Assembly: GCA_032622095.1 (NCBI GenBank)
Contig: CP136063.1
Location: 122,532,723 to 122,596,722, forward strand
DNA length: 64,000 bases
Reading direction: 5' to 3'
Source of the DNA: Siphonodentalium dalli
Lineage: Eukaryota; Mollusca; Scaphopoda; Gadilida; Siphonodentaliidae
In this document: positions 1 to 12,154 of the stretch, one piece after another
Position numbering within the stretch: the first letter of the stretch is position 1
Layout: each line of letters opens with the position of its first letter
Program-made: the position numbers and the translations under genes
Notes under the pieces: model-generated
Database searches by the model: none
Told to the model about the DNA's origin: nothing
What the model saw: only the letters and a program-made list of their open reading frames with translations

Positions 1-190
1 GCTTTGGGCGACCACTGCCAAGAGCGACCACCTCGCTTTAACGACCGGATTGGCTTTGTACGGACTGGATTTACTATATAAATGACCTGCCATGAGCGAC
101 CACCTGTCAAACACGACCAGCGGTCGGTGATTTGTGGCAAAAATGACCAAATTTACCCGTTATGAACGACCACCAGACATGAAAAATAGG
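1..190. repeat. GCGACCAC-motif dispersed repeat, partial
   Basis: The first 190 bases repeat the motif GCGACCACC or GAGCGACCACCT several times (near 8, 23, 97, 112 and 167) with degenerate spacing. This looks like the end of a dispersed repeat cut by the window edge. No reading frame is supported. Confidence 0.4.
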
Positions 191-1480
191 TCTTTAACCA
201 GTGCTTTCCACGTGAACCCCAGATGCTTCAGCAGGATGCATTTCTTTGATTAAAATTATTTGCAATCAGTTGCTTCATCACAGACTATGATTTGGGGATT
301 GCCCACCGGGACATGTGACTAAGCGGAATTCCCAGCAGGGGGGATTTAACATTGGTTCATTTTAATCCAAAAGTAGTAGGCCTATTTGGGAACGTGGACT
401 ATAAAAACTTCATCACTCTTATTATTTTTGACATGAATGTTGACGAAGTGTTTGACCTAACTAATGTATGATGAAATACAAAAAAGATCCTATATTCCAT
501 AGTACCGTAGCATAAAATTGAGACTCTGCCTGGCTGTACTGTTGTTTTTAGCGATAGGCCTATCATTAATCCAGTCGCTGCCTCATTGTGGCGAAGCTTG
601 AAAATGCTTAGGGCAAAGCGTCAAACTTACTCAACGCGGTGATTTAATGTCTGCACCTGAAGCATAAAGGAACCTTTGTTTAATACATACAGGAGTTCAC
701 GTCCTCATTGAAAGAACCATCAACACGCTGACAATGCATGTTTTTATAATGTTCTCTCCCAGGCTTCATATTAAATTAAAATCATTCCATGTGACATCAT
801 CAAATACCAGTAGAAGTTTGCAGACACTACGCAATGAACTGTGTCGCAACAATAGAAACATCAAAGAGATATTCCGTAGTCGCGAAATTGAGGTCAATCA
901 TGCACGTGTCCAGAATCATTACAGGTCAGGTCAATTCGAAGATACTAATACATTCAAAATAATATAATATGTTAGACAGGAATGAAATAAAGACACGCAG
1001 TGACGACTGATGTACGTTTATTTATTCCCTTTTTATCAAGTTATCATGTTGGGAGTTGATTTGCGCCCCGGCAGTCTTGTTCTTCCTACTGTCACGACTC
1101 ACGTGCCCGATGTGTTCTCTGATCGGCTGTTCTACTGCTTTATTTAACATGCATTTACCTGTATAAATCTCCTTTTTTTTGTTTTTTACTAATATTAATT
1201 TAAAGTATACTTTACTAAAAAAAGATTAAACCTATAATCGTGCAATCATTTTCAACCAGTTTGTGTATAAAAATAATTCACTTGCTCAGACATCATTCTA
1301 ACACTGATGATAGATGTCAGTTCAGTCGAAATTGGAACAAACCGGTCTCTCATAACAGGTTTCACTGAACACCATTAGAAGCCACCCTTACCGAAATCAC
1401 AAGCCCTCGGTAAGCATTCAGGAAGGATTCGAATGCTTACAAATGAAGACTTAAATGAATCCTTATCTCAATCAATACAA
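191..1480. other. Non-coding stretch, no gene identified
   Basis: AT-rich sequence upstream of the first visible ERCC6L2-like exon, and probably part of an intron of that gene. One 77-residue reading frame (734-967, +) follows a CAG acceptor-like site at 760-762 and is followed by AATAAA at 986-991. It could be a terminal exon of something, but its product is not recognised and I do not call it. The remainder shows nothing recognisable. Confidence 0.4.
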
Positions 1481-1489
1481 TGGGCCAGT

Positions 1490-1765
1490 TACAGGCAAAA
1501 TAAGCACTCGAAACAGAATTTAGCCCTCAATAGGGCCGACTTATTTAAATGAGCTAAGTACTCCCATAAGCACTCGAAGGCTTATTAAGCCTTCGAGGGT
1601 TTAGCTCATTTAAATAAGTCGGCCCTATTGAAGGCTTGTTGGTTCCCGTAAGCACTCGAAGGCTAAATAAGACTTCATAATTTGCATATAAGGCTTCGAA
1701 GGCTTATATTTAAGGCTTCGAAGCCTTATATGCAAATGATGAAGGCTTAAATGAAGCCTTACGAA
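1490..1765. repeat. Nested foldback (palindromic) element
   Basis: Two adjacent palindromes lie here. In the first, about 1521-1553 (reading CAATAGGGCCGACTTATTTA) is the reverse complement of about 1600-1632, with a perfect inner palindrome around CGAAGGCTTATTAAGCCTTCG. In the second, about 1680-1708 is inverted at about 1709-1737, again around GGCTTCGAAGCC. The word GAAGGCTT recurs outwards on both sides (1381-1800). This suggests a foldback or MITE-type element with short iterated subrepeats. No coding capacity is seen. Confidence 0.6.
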
Positions 1766-1799
1766 CCATGTCTCGAATCCTTAAATTGGTCCCCGAATG

Positions 1800-3450
1800 C
1801 TAAAGATTATGGTGAAATGATGGCCTGTTTTCATAGAGTTACCTATACTGCATGGAAATGAGGGATAACTCTATGCAGGATGCATGGGAATATGGGTGGT
1901 GTCATCAAAATTGGATATCCATTCTGGAGATGCTAGAAATAACAAAACAATTATGAAGTGATAACAATTTTATATTTGTGAAATGAACAATTTTGAGTAT
2001 ATATGTATATCAAGAATTTATGTTAGCTGTCACTATCATGTCCATGTTTAATGCAATTTGATTTCTGTACTCTCAGGCTCCGTGTAGGTCGCCCCTAGCT
2101 AATAAATTGTTTAGGATATGTCAATTCCACTGGCGATGCATGCAGTCTCAGTCTTCTTTTCTGGGAGTCGTTTTCAAATTCTGAAATGAGAAATAGTAAA
2201 CAAATTTTAAATTATGTTTACATCAGAAATAACTGAAATGATATTATTATGTTTCAGAAAATGAGTTATGTGAATGATACAGTTGTTTGTAAATTTATCA
2301 AAATTGTATTGGACTGAATTTTAATATTTTTAGCTAGCATTGAACTATTAAAATGCCCAAAAAATGATATTGGTGATGTTTTTTGTGGATTTAACATCTG
2401 ATAAACCAACCTTTGAGTGATAATCAGTTTATGATATCATTATGCAGGCATATCCAAAATTGAGATTAGATAGCTGATTAGATATTCTAAATGTGTGCAT
2501 TAACTGGAAGGAAATGGTTCAAATAATAAGAAAATAAGATATCCAATTTATAATATAATGCTACTTTTATAATGCTAATTTAACTTACTTTTTGCATTAA
2601 TGCCCTTTGCTGTCATTTTCTTGTTAAATAGGAAATTGATATGCACCATGAATATGACACCTATATTGCATGTAATATGCATACTGCATAAATATGCAAC
2701 TTCTCCTGAATGGAACTGCTATATGCCAAGCCATCGGAGCTCGCATATAATATGGCATATATATTGCATGTAATATGCAGAATAATAGTGCACGTGAAGT
2801 GACACCCAATTGGAATCTTATGTATTCCCTATATACATGTACACCAAGTCTTGACTTTCGACGTACCCGAAAATTGGGTGAAATATTGTCGAATTAACGC
2901 TCTTTATTCAAACTAAACACTTGACTGAGCAGTGGACAAGTGAACGATGCACAACACATACACAAATAACATCTTCGATAACCCGAAGACGTCAAATAAT
3001 ACCTAAATAAATGTTTTGGCATTATTTTAACTTCGCCAAACTTCGAAATCAAAAAACTTGGACAGAGGCTAGATTGAAATCAAATGTGCCAATTAATGGT
3101 GATCAATTCATTCTTGACGCTACAGTCAAAAATATGTTAGATATGGCCCGGAGTCAGATAATTCTACGAATAAAAATGCCACCGTCTTTAATACCGACAA
3201 GACTAATAAGTGATTAAACTTTCACACGTGATACATTCGCACATGGAAAGCATCTACAAAGGATGCCGCACGTCCAGTGGCGATATTCGGTAACATGATC
3301 CTCCCAGCATGATTTGCTGCTTATCACATCTGATATACAATGGGCGAACCCGGCAGACAAACCAGTTTAAACGGGACTGAACAGATTTCTATCTTATAGC
3401 GATCAGAGAGTCTGCACATCGTCAGTCGAGTCGAAATTGGCGGTGGACGC
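1800..3450. other. Non-coding intronic or intergenic stretch
   Basis: AT-rich sequence without a supported gene. At about 2630-2800 there is a cluster of short palindromes built on TATTGCATGTAATATGC and its complement. The 61- and 68-residue frames here look like chance. Confidence 0.4.
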
Positions 3451-3452
3451 GC

Positions 3453-3780
3453 ATTCCGGATACATAGAATGATTGCATGAAATTTGCAAATCCAACTTAC
3501 CACAAACGTGGCAAAGACGAATATGGAATCCTATGAATTCCTGATATACAGAATGATTGCATGAAATGTGCAAATCCAACCTACCACAAACGTGGCAAAG
3601 ACAAATATGGAATCCTATGAATTCCGGATATACAGATTGATTGCATGAAATTTGCAAATCCAACGATTCCACAAAACGTGGCTAAAACTACCATGGGATC
3701 CTATGTATTCCAGACAGACATATTGCATGTCATTTGCAAATAAAACAAATGGAATGTTATTTATTCCTTAAACACATGTA
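3453..3780. repeat. 84-bp tandem repeat, about 3.5 copies
   Basis: The core GATTGCATGAAATTTGCAAA recurs at 3471, 3555 and 3639, an exact 84-bp period, with a diverged copy near 3720. Each unit also holds CCACAAACGTGGCAAAGAC and GGAATCCTATGAATTCC. Because 84 is a multiple of three, the minus strand stays open over three copies (3403-3672) and would read as a 28-residue repeat. I take this as a by-product of the period. Confidence 0.75.
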
Positions 3781-3789
3781 ATACATGTA

Positions 3790-4403
3790 AACAGACATAT
3801 AAAAATGTTGACTTATCTAACTTATTGCGCTATGTCCCTGATGAGTAGTCGCGCTAAAATAGACACGAAACACTAGCTTATCCTTAAAGTATCCTAATTC
3901 AAGCAGTGTAGGGCACCACGTTGAACATAACGCTACCTCCAGTCAAGAGCTGATGGTTGGGTATGCAATCACCATTTTATATACAAACTTAGAGGCATGC
4001 AATTATTAATTGTCATATGTGTCTTTCAGAGGTTGGTTGGCTGATGGCTTTTCATGTTGCTTAGAAGTTTTGACTCCTAGAGTGGGTTGTCTCACTTAGG
4101 AAAACTTCATCAAAACTTCTTTGATGACTAAACACTCACTGTCAAGTTGTTCACTTGGAGAATGTTCAGTAAATATGGCCTTATGCCATTTGTTGAAATA
4201 ATTATTTGAAAATTCTCTCCAAATTACCGAGTAGGAAATCTATGTCTTCTGCATTTGTATTATCAAAATAACCCTCCAAATGAATAATAGATCATTCCAA
4301 TGTATACTGTTACACCTGAATGAGCAAAACTATTCAGTAATGAAATGGTTAATATTCTGAAAGTGAGCTCCAGTGGAATCAATACTTCTCATTTTTATTG
4401 CAG
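3790..4403. other. Intron upstream of the first visible ERCC6L2 exon
   Basis: AT-rich, non-coding; it ends in a pyrimidine tract and CAG acceptor at 4401-4403. I found no earlier helicase exon in 1-4403, so the preceding exon lies outside the window. Confidence 0.6.
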
Positions 4404-4549
4404 CTACTGACCATCGTAGAATACTACATCATGGCAACAGGATTTGAATACAGGAGAATAGATGGAAAAACAAATAACAGGAGAAGGCTCGAAATTACTC
4501 AGGAATTTAACAGGGATCCAAACATCTTCATATGCCTTGTTTCTACCAA
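4404..4549 (+). CDS. ERCC6L2: ERCC6L2-like SNF2 translocase, C-terminal helicase lobe, first visible exon
   Basis: The exon begins in phase 0 after a CAG acceptor and ends two bases into a codon before a GTTAGT donor at 4550. It encodes about 48 residues beginning LLTIVEYYIMATGFEYRRID and ending in CLVSTK. This is the part of the second RecA-like lobe of SNF2/Rad54 ATPases where the YxRIDGxT segment leads into motif V. The set of exons through 30552 matches ERCC6L2 (Rad26L) better than CSB/ERCC6 because of the later SENAKR, GELFGI and VIGSSK-like segments. ERCC6L2 is a nuclear DNA translocase involved in DNA double-strand break end-joining and genome stability. The N-terminal Tudor-like region and first ATPase lobe are outside the window. 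Family identity rests on my recognition of conserved segments, not on a search. Confidence 0.93.
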
Positions 4550-5420
4550 GTTAGTTTATTATAACAGGACTCAGCCTTGCTCTATCTTCAAAATGGAGGA
4601 TTACTAGTTTATTTTGATATAGTTATAAATACATCCAAATTATTTTCTATAGCATATTTCAGTATTTTTTGGAAAAGCTAATGTGTTTGAATTGGTTAAT
4701 TACTTGGAGGCAGATGTCACCTTTGAGCATATGAGTATTGTCATGGCAATGCATCTAATTGTGGCAATGTCACTCTAATAGTTCTAGATATTTAACAATA
4801 ATTCCAAACCAGGTTGAGAATTTTCAGTGATATGTAATTATAACGAATAAGTTTCATTTTGCGATTTGATTATACAGTGTAAACACATTGGTATTGATTG
4901 GGGTGAGAGTATTACCAATCTTCGGTACAATAATGTTACATATCAATTTTTAAATGAATTCATTGAACATAATCTCAAAACATTCAGTGGGCATTAAGAA
5001 TAAATTGGGTGCATTGCATTTCAGTCTGTATTCCAGACACATTTTAGCTCAAGTTGACAAAGTCAAGTTTGAGTTATTGCCATGGGTTGTCGTCTGTCTG
5101 CATATTCGTCAACAATGTCCGTTAGCACACCCTACAGGTCACATCTCTCATCCGATCATTACCAAACTTCATAGTGACCTCTAGATGAGAGCCATTGATT
5201 TCCAAAATTCTTTAAAAAGCATGGGCGGCCAGCAGCCATTTTGGATTTCAAATTTGAATCTATTGGCACCATTGATGTTCCTTATCGCTCTATTTACTGT
5301 AACGGATGACATTATCCCCTGTCCAAGTTGAGCTATAGTGTCATTGACACATTCATTTAGTTAGAACTTTGAGTTTTTATGCTGCAAATTGTGTTTAGTG
5401 CCCCTTTATTTTGGTTTCAG
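4550..5420 (+). other. ERCC6L2 intron (871 bp) with a hairpin-headed repeat
   Basis: GT...AG intron. It contains a repeat at about 5045-5350: a hairpin (TAGCTCAAGTTGAC / GTCAAGTTTGAGTTA, 5045-5076), a GTCTGTCTG-type stretch, CAACAAT, a GGCGGCCAGCAGCCATTTTG segment, and a tail CCAAGTTGAGCTATA. The tail occurs again near 26250-26340. Confidence 0.7.
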
Positions 5421-5516
5421 AGCTGGTGGATTAGGACTGAATATGACTGGTGCTAATGTTGTCATTGTGTTTGATCCAAACTGGAATCCAACTCATGATC
5501 TACAAGCTCAGGACAG
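5421..5516 (+). CDS. ERCC6L2: ERCC6L2-like exon: helicase motif V
   Basis: Phase is one base in, two bases out, fitting both neighbours. Joined to the previous exon it reads [11 protein letters not shown], the motif V signature (ST-x-AGGLGLN) that couples ATP hydrolysis to DNA translocation. It continues through [15 protein letters not shown], the conserved beta-strand and D-x-x-WNP turn before motif VI, and ends in HDLQAQD. The donor is GTAGGT at 5517. No frameshift or stop is present, so the gene looks functional here. Confidence 0.93.
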
Positions 5517-6333
5517 GTAGGTTTTCGTGGTCAATTGATATATGGTCATGGTCACAATATAGCTATAGTTATACAGTCTATTTATCCCCCTGCTGGCGTC
5601 ACAGTTGTCAGTCAGCTAGAATTGTATCATATATAATAAAACATATATTGGCTGCAAAATTTAGATACTTAACCATTTGTTTCAGAATAATTGCTGACGG
5701 GTAGTTACTTGATTCCCATTGATTCATTTGTAGTGATGTTCAGTTAATAAGTTAAGCAACTTATGGTTATTAGCTGAGCAGCGTTGCAAATAAACAAAGT
5801 GGTTGCTAATATGATACAATTTTAATGTCCATACAAATCAGTATAAATGAAGAATATAATGAAACAATTATTTCTACATGTATTAGAACTGAAGGGGAGA
5901 GTACATTCGTTAGGCAGGTTTGGTTACATAACATGCAAATCTCGCTATATAAGTTTATAATATGGTGAAATTTTATTACTATAAAGAACATACATGAGGT
6001 TATATCTGTCACAAATTTGGAGATTTGATGACCAACGTGGTATAGTTTTAGAAATCATCTTCACAGTTCATAAATTTAATTTATTTTGAAACTGATTATT
6101 CTCACTATTAACTTTTGTCCAAAAAAATAACTAGTAACTAATGAAATTTCAAAAGGAGTGGAATTTTTATGAAAAATAAAATTTTAAGGCCAGCTTCATT
6201 TCTACATTACCACTATGTGCAAATCAGACTATATAGTGAAATTTTGAACATGTTAATTGGAAGTACATTGATCTCGTATACATTGAGTGTGTGCAATTTC
6301 AGTGTCATTGACCCTTTAATTACATTTGTCTAG
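5517..6333 (+). other. ERCC6L2 intron (817 bp)
   Basis: GT...AG intron ending in TTTGTCTAG. AT-rich; no repeat family or gene is recognised apart from chance frames. Confidence 0.75.
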
Positions 6334-6433
6334 GGCTTACAGAATTGGGCAGCAGCGGAATGTTAGGGTGTTTAGACTTATTTCTGTTGGCACCATAGAG
6401 GAGAACATATATCTAAGACAGATCTATAAGCAG
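6334..6433 (+). CDS. ERCC6L2: ERCC6L2-like exon: helicase motif VI
   Basis: Encodes (D)[18 protein letters not shown] followed by [16 protein letters not shown]. The QxxDRAxRIGQ arginine-finger motif VI is present with both arginines, so this lobe should be competent for ATP hydrolysis. The GTIEE and LRQIYKQ segments that follow are typical of the ERCC6/ERCC6L2 branch. The exon ends in phase 0 at a GTATGT donor. The next exon starts 17.4 kb away and continues exactly at KQ|QLDN. Confidence 0.95.
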
Positions 6434-9220
6434 GTATGTCAGTGCATCTGAAAGGTATAGTGTCAAGTATTACATAGTATTGTTTCCATACTGGGCAATT
6501 CCAATTTTCTGTGATTAAATTCCATATGCAGATTCTTTTTCATCTTTCAGTTGTGCTTCTAATTTTTTTGTTTTAAGGTTTTAGAAATTTCTATCTATAA
6601 ACTGTGTAACGTGGTGGTGGGTTTGACTATAATAGTATGTTGTGGTAGCTATAGTATGGACTGTGTAATAAATAAAATATTGTTGTTTATCTTGCGATCT
6701 GTATAATCTGGTATACTGTGATTGTCGAGATCTTGGAATATGTGTTTTTGGCTATATTCCTGATGCACAGGCCCTATAACCCTTGGGGATCTCTTTTACT
6801 TGAGCCCGTGAATAACCAAATTAGTACAGACAAATCCGTTACAAAACAGTATTATTTAATCATAAATGTCTCTTAATTCACAGAATTCGAATATAACAAT
6901 TACAACTATCAATGATTGATAGACCGCTTTAGGTCTTATGTCTACGAAATATCCAAAGGCAAGTGTGATACTCGGAAAAACCCTGTAACAAGTCTTTGTT
7001 AAACACCGAATGGGTCTTTAAATAACAGCCGTTAACACGACCACTAGTATGTGATCCGTTGGAGTGTATCCAATGTAGGTAGCATCGACCTTTTTTATGA
7101 TGCAACCTCCAGTGGGTACTAGTAGTACTACCTACTTTACTACCTTAAAGTGATACCCACAACTAACTTGAAGGTAGCTACCTTCAAATAAAGATGTTAC
7201 AGAAACAGCGTCAGAAATCACTAAGGTAAAGGCGGAAGTTACCAATGATGTCACACTATTTATAGATTAACACAGACTAGGAAATTCCCATAATGAAATG
7301 AATAAAATTTAACGACATCATGGATAATGCGAGTTTAAGATGAGATTGATTGAAGTTAAATGGGTAGTAATTAGATGAATATGCAAATTACGATTTAGTT
7401 ATCTCACAAATGTAGGTAATATTACGAATATGAGTACATACAGTGTAATTCAAAGTGAGGATAGTGATAAAAAGTTATGGCCTGGAAATATACTGCTGCT
7501 GATGAGAACTTGAGTGCTATTAATAAATTATCACGAAATAACAATTAATGTATTATAATAAATTGATACAACGGCAGGTGGCATGTACCTATGCTACAAC
7601 TGCATAACATTTCTGTAAATAATGTCAATGCAATATTTCATCAAGATCTATTTCTTAACTGATTACTTGGTTCCTTTGAGAAAGGAATAGTGGAATCTAT
7701 AAAAATAAAAAAAGGGTTTGAGATAACACAATGGTAATGTTGTTTGTATAATGTCCAAAATATTCTGCTACGGCAGGGGGTGGTCAGGAAAACATTTCCG
7801 GACACTAGGTGTTTTATTTATTTTTTCCGCCCTCTGGGTACCCACCACCCCCTAATTTTTATTTTTTCCGATTCTGGGATAGGGACCCACCCCCTCCAAA
7901 CTGCTTCAAATGACTATTTTACTCAGTTTTCCTGATCTTATCCGATCAATGTTCTGTATCATGATTATAGAAGTATTCCTACTTTTTATTTACCAAGAAG
8001 ACTGTAAAGTTTCAAAAAAATTCTCCAATAAATGTGGGCTGCAGGTGTGCTGATTGATTGACATTTGAAATCCAAGATGGCTGCTGGTGGGCATGTTTGT
8101 TTTAAACAAATTTTGCGGAAAAATGGAGGCTCCCATCTAGAGGTCACTTCGAAGATCCACATGAAGTTTGGTGACGATTGGATGAGAAATGTGAACTGTA
8201 AGGTGTGCTAAAGTATTTGGTCATACAAAGAGTAAAATCCAAGATTTTTTTTTTACAAAATTCGGAAAACAATGGTAGGTGGCACCCATCGAGAAGTCAC
8301 ACCGAAGATCCATATGAAGGTTGATGATGATCAGATGAGGGATAATCTCTGCAGGATGTGTTAAACGATTGTGTGATGCAAAGAGTAAAATCCAAGATGG
8401 CTGCCAGCGGCCATATTTTTTATAAGAAATCCTTCAAATTTGACAGTTCCCATCTAGAGGTGGTCCTAGACCCATATACCGAATATCGTTGAATTCTGTC
8501 AAAGTATGTTTTAACACCTTTGTTTTATTTTATTATGGTTTTTTGAATAGTCTATATTTATTTGAAGAGTACAGTGAAGAGTTTACATTTATTTGAAAAA
8601 TCTATTATTGTGTTATGTTTTCATTTATATCAGGTTGAATAAATGATTTTTAATGGAACTATTTAAATCTGAGCCTTTCCATGTCAATGTGCATGGATAG
8701 ATCCTTGGTGAAAACATTTAGCAAGCTGACCTTTCCCCCCTACCAAGAGTTAAGTGCATACCTATTACATAATAGAACCATTCTTAAAACCTTTTGTCCC
8801 ATTATTTTGAAGAAAAATGACTCTAGGAAAAAATTTACAGGGCCAGGGAAAAATGTGTAAGCCGGGCTGCTGAATCACCCACCCACCCCCACCTAGTGTT
8901 CGGAAAAAATTTGCAGACCCCCCCCCCCCCCCCCTGGCTAAGGCAAGAAAAATAAATAGCTGTTTTCTCAAACAATTATACAGGAAAATATGATGAGTTA
9001 GGGAGTCTGTTTATGGATATTATTTTCAAATTAAAAAAAATCTAAAATTTGTATACAGTCCCCCAACACTCTCAAAACATGAAATCAAACGTTTTCAGAA
9101 GAGATCACACTCAATATATTCCAGTGCAATCCTTGATACCTGTATTAGTATTTAGTAACTATGGCAAACTAATACAAGACAATAGAGTGGAAGCCATACA
9201 ATTTTTATGTTTACCCATAC
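6434..9220 (+). other. 5' part of the 17.4 kb ERCC6L2 intron
   Basis: Non-coding. At 7770-7900 and 8700-8950 it holds C/G-rich low-complexity stretches, including an 18-base C run near 8916. At 8041-8520 there are diverged copies of the ATCCAAGATGGCTGC repeat family that forms the large array at 21.1-23.0 kb. No gene is supported. Confidence 0.6.
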
Positions 9221-9223
9221 CAT

Positions 9224-9286
9224 TATGTTTACCCATACCATAGTATGGTAAACATAGTGTCGTTGCCCGGATTGACCACTCGTCGT

Positions 9287-9322
<36 letters not shown>

Positions 9323-9790
9323 CTGTCTGTCCGTAGACACTTTACGAGTAATGCGATAACTCAAACATTTTCTATCCAATCGAAACCAAATTTTGTATAT
9401 GGGTTTCTCAGCCCAAAATACAGATCGAGTTCGAATTTGGGTTTGATCCGAGATTTTGTTACAGAGTTATGGCCCTTTTTCAACTTAGAATTCACGCATT
9501 CTGCCATAACTCAAACATTTTTTATCTGATTGGAACCAAATTTGGTATGTGAGTTTCACAGCCAAAAATACAGATCGAGTTCGAATATGGGTTTGATCCG
9601 ATTTATTTTAAAGGAGTTATGACCCTTTTTTCGAAAAAAAAAAAAAAATCCAAAAAAAATCCGATGCTCTAACCGAAATATTTTTTTGTCCGATTGTGTT
9701 CATATTTGATATGTAGGTTTATGATGACACACCCCTCACCTGTATAGTTTTTGGTATTGATTGCTCGATCAGTTTAGAAAATAATTAACC
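9224..9790 (+). repeat. Hairpin-headed GTCTGTC repeat with two tail monomers
   Basis: The repeat begins with a hairpin (TATGTTTACCCATACCA / TATGGTAAACATA, 9224-9256), followed by a (GTCT)n microsatellite at 9288-9333. Two tandem monomers of about 140 bp follow (about 9350-9490 and 9500-9640), each holding CAGATCGAGTTCGAATTTGG, GTTTGATCCGA and GAGTTATGGCCC. Related monomers occur at 15060-15215 and 37750-38200. Short frames reading as DRQTDGQTDRQ are microsatellite artefacts. Confidence 0.75.
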
Positions 9791-9846
9791 CTTTACACAC
9801 ATGCTATCCAATGCAATAAGTTGAACATATTTCTTCTGATCTGCCT

Positions 9847-10050
9847 CATATTTCCGCCAAAGGAAGCCCTCACACTGAACTATATGGATAGATGTCCTGC
9901 GTTTGTAAACCATAGCAGAAAAGGGGTTAACTTTTTGGTCGCCTACGGTCACTCACGGTCTGTACTCTTCAGTGGCTTGCCTCGGAATCAGTCACGCATG
10001 CGCAGTCCCAATATAATTCACTGTACAGATTGAATTAGCCAGTTTATTTT
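9847..10050 (+). repeat. Left inverted terminal repeat of DIRS-like element 1
   Basis: Matches the reverse complement of 14750-14979 almost base for base from CACTGAACTATATGG to GCCAGTTTATTTT. The outermost 25 bases differ between the two ends (CCGCCAAAGGAAGCC here, CTTAAAGAAAGCC in the other). This non-identity of the tips is expected if the internal complementary region templates them. Confidence 0.85.
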
Positions 10051-10416
10051 TCTGCTACCAACCAAGCGGATCTAAGGGAGTATTTTTCCGAATTTGTCGT
10101 TTAACAATAGCGACAAATTCAATTTATCGATACAATAATTACTGGTCGCCTACGCGTTCGTTGTTATAATTATCGTTTCGAATTCACGGACCGTTTCGTT
10201 TCAAACATATAATGGTTCGTGTTTTTCGAACAGGCGGCGAACTTAAAAAAACAATTTATCGAATATGAAAATCAGCATTTCGCCATAATTAGCCGCCATT
10301 TCAAGGCCTTACGAGGCGCACAGATTATTGTGAGAAATACATCTATGGAATTATTATAGCACCTATAAGGTATGATAGAATTTGTCAGATATCAAAAATG
10401 CCACGTGATTCACCGC

Positions 10417-10990
10417 CGGAAGTATCCTAATTTCGTGGGAATTATTTTGACGTTTTAATGCGTGGAAATTTATTTAGCAATAATTCCATCGCTACTGACA
10501 CTATCTCTCGTCATGTTATGAACAAAGTGCTTTCACATAATACTATGTTGTTTTATGTTTCAATACAAATGATCCAGATGTGTTAATCACGTTTGACCTT
10601 GAAGTTGATTACAATCTACACAAGAATACTGACAGTTGATTAGATCTTGGTTTATCAATGTCATATGCATAACAATAACTTCATATGACAGTAGTACCGT
10701 CGGAAGTATCCTAATTTCGTGGGAATTATTTTGACGTTTTAATGCGTGGAAATTTATTTAGCAATAATTCCATCGCTACTGACGCTAGCTCTCGTCATGT
10801 TATGAACAACGTGCTTTCACATAATACTATGTTGTTTTATGTTTCAATACAAATGATCCAGATGTGTTAATCACGTTTGACCTTGAAGTTGATTACAATC
10901 TACACAAGGTCAAGAATACTGACAGTTGATTAGATCTTGGTTTATCAATGTCACATGCATAACAATAACTTCATATGACAGTAGTACCGT
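10417..10990 (+). repeat. 284/290-bp direct tandem duplication
   Basis: 10417-10700 and 10701-10990 are nearly identical. The second copy carries a 6-bp insertion (GGTCAA, near 10907) and a handful of substitutions. The duplication lies in the 5' non-coding part of DIRS-like element 1 and is young relative to the rest of the element. Confidence 0.92.
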
Positions 10991-11641
10991 AGTGCTACGA
11001 ATAAAATCTCAGCCATGTCATAGATGTATGTCGATTAATAGCTACCTTGTATATAGGTCTAATGAACAATAGCTGCGATTATACACCAGCCGGTTCAGCA
11101 AGCCGGTCTGAACCGGTGGGCTTGTAAATTTCTGAGAAGGATCCAGGGATGGTTTTCTTCCTGTTACAGGTTTGGGCGCTCAAACTCTGGAGACCCTGGG
11201 GATAGTAATTATTCAAGTTGGTTCTCCATTATTTCAACGAATTTTTCTATAATTCAACAACTAAACATGAAAATCGGATAAGATATAGAGCCTTTATTTG
11301 CACCATCTCTGGATCCTCCCCAGGTAGTATTTCTCGGTCGGATCTCTTCTCGGGCAGGAACAGTTCACGCTCCCCCGATTATGCCTCGGCATTAAATCAA
11401 TTAGTGGGGAGGCGACCGGTGGCGATGCAGGGGTACTTGGGACCCCCAGGACATTCGGTCCCACACCGGCGCAAGCGGTTCTGTGTGCTGAAGTTGCCAA
11501 ATCGCGTGCGAACGTAACGACACCGGCTGGGCGACTTCGGCATAGGGCAGTGGCCCTACCCATGAGGTAGCAAGTCTGGTCACGATCTCTCTAAAGACCC
11601 GGCCTTGCCTGCCTCTCAGCCGTCTTGGGGTTTCTGATGCA

Positions 11642-12154
11642 ATGGCCTCTACCCATCGTTCTGCTTGGACAGGACATTCAGCTTGGTCGGGACCACCTGC
11701 ATTTGGGGGGGGCTCACCCCGGTCCGATGGCTCCACCTCCTTCCGGTTATCAGAAGAAACCAGTTTTGGCTATGGGATTCTTCATTTCGACACTGGACTC
11801 CAAAATTGGAACTCAGTTTATCAGCCTTTTGCTCAAGCAGTTGGCCGTAGTTTAAAAATTCCAAGGGAGGTATTTACACCTCGATTGAGCCATCGCCGGA
11901 ATGGGCCTCCCTCTAGTGTTTTGTCGTCCATTATGGACATTGCAGGTCGTTCCGACGCTAGGGCAGGGAGCGACATGCTATCCTTACACCCCAAGGCGTC
12001 TGAGGCTTTCGATGACGACCCGTCTGCGCACAATACGTCAGACTGTGGGTCTTTTCGGTCGTCACAGTCTGGCATCGGTAAGGCAGAAGCTGCGGATCGT
12101 GATTTCCTATCCACGGATTATCTCATCTATAGGCTTCTTCCTACTGAACTATGA
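11642..12154 (+). pseudogene. Gag-like fragment of DIRS-like element 1
   Basis: A GC-rich open frame of about 170 residues inside DIRS-like element 1. Its C-terminal half is Ser/Asp-rich and contains GSDMLSLHPKASEAFDDD, which aligns with TDELSLHPRDEEALD in the frame at 18116-18895 of DIRS-like element 2. No catalytic motif is visible. The adjoining segment 14160-14330 carries a third, more diverged relative (SPSSEW...GRSVAKAESELVSFL). I infer a gag-like protein from position and from its sharing by two elements. The start is uncertain and the frame is probably broken upstream. Confidence 0.4.

Noticed and set aside
734-967. 77-residue frame with an acceptor-like site and downstream AATAAA
   Set aside because: No recognisable protein, no partner exon, and it would sit inside an intron of the same-strand ERCC6L2-like gene.
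9152-9529. Frames reading DRQTDGQTDRQ or VCLSVCLSVCL
   Set aside because: Translation of a GTCT microsatellite.
11294-11736. Antiparallel frames of 89-111 residues (Pro/Arg-rich)
   Set aside because: GC-rich transposon interior gives open frames on both strands; no motif supports either.
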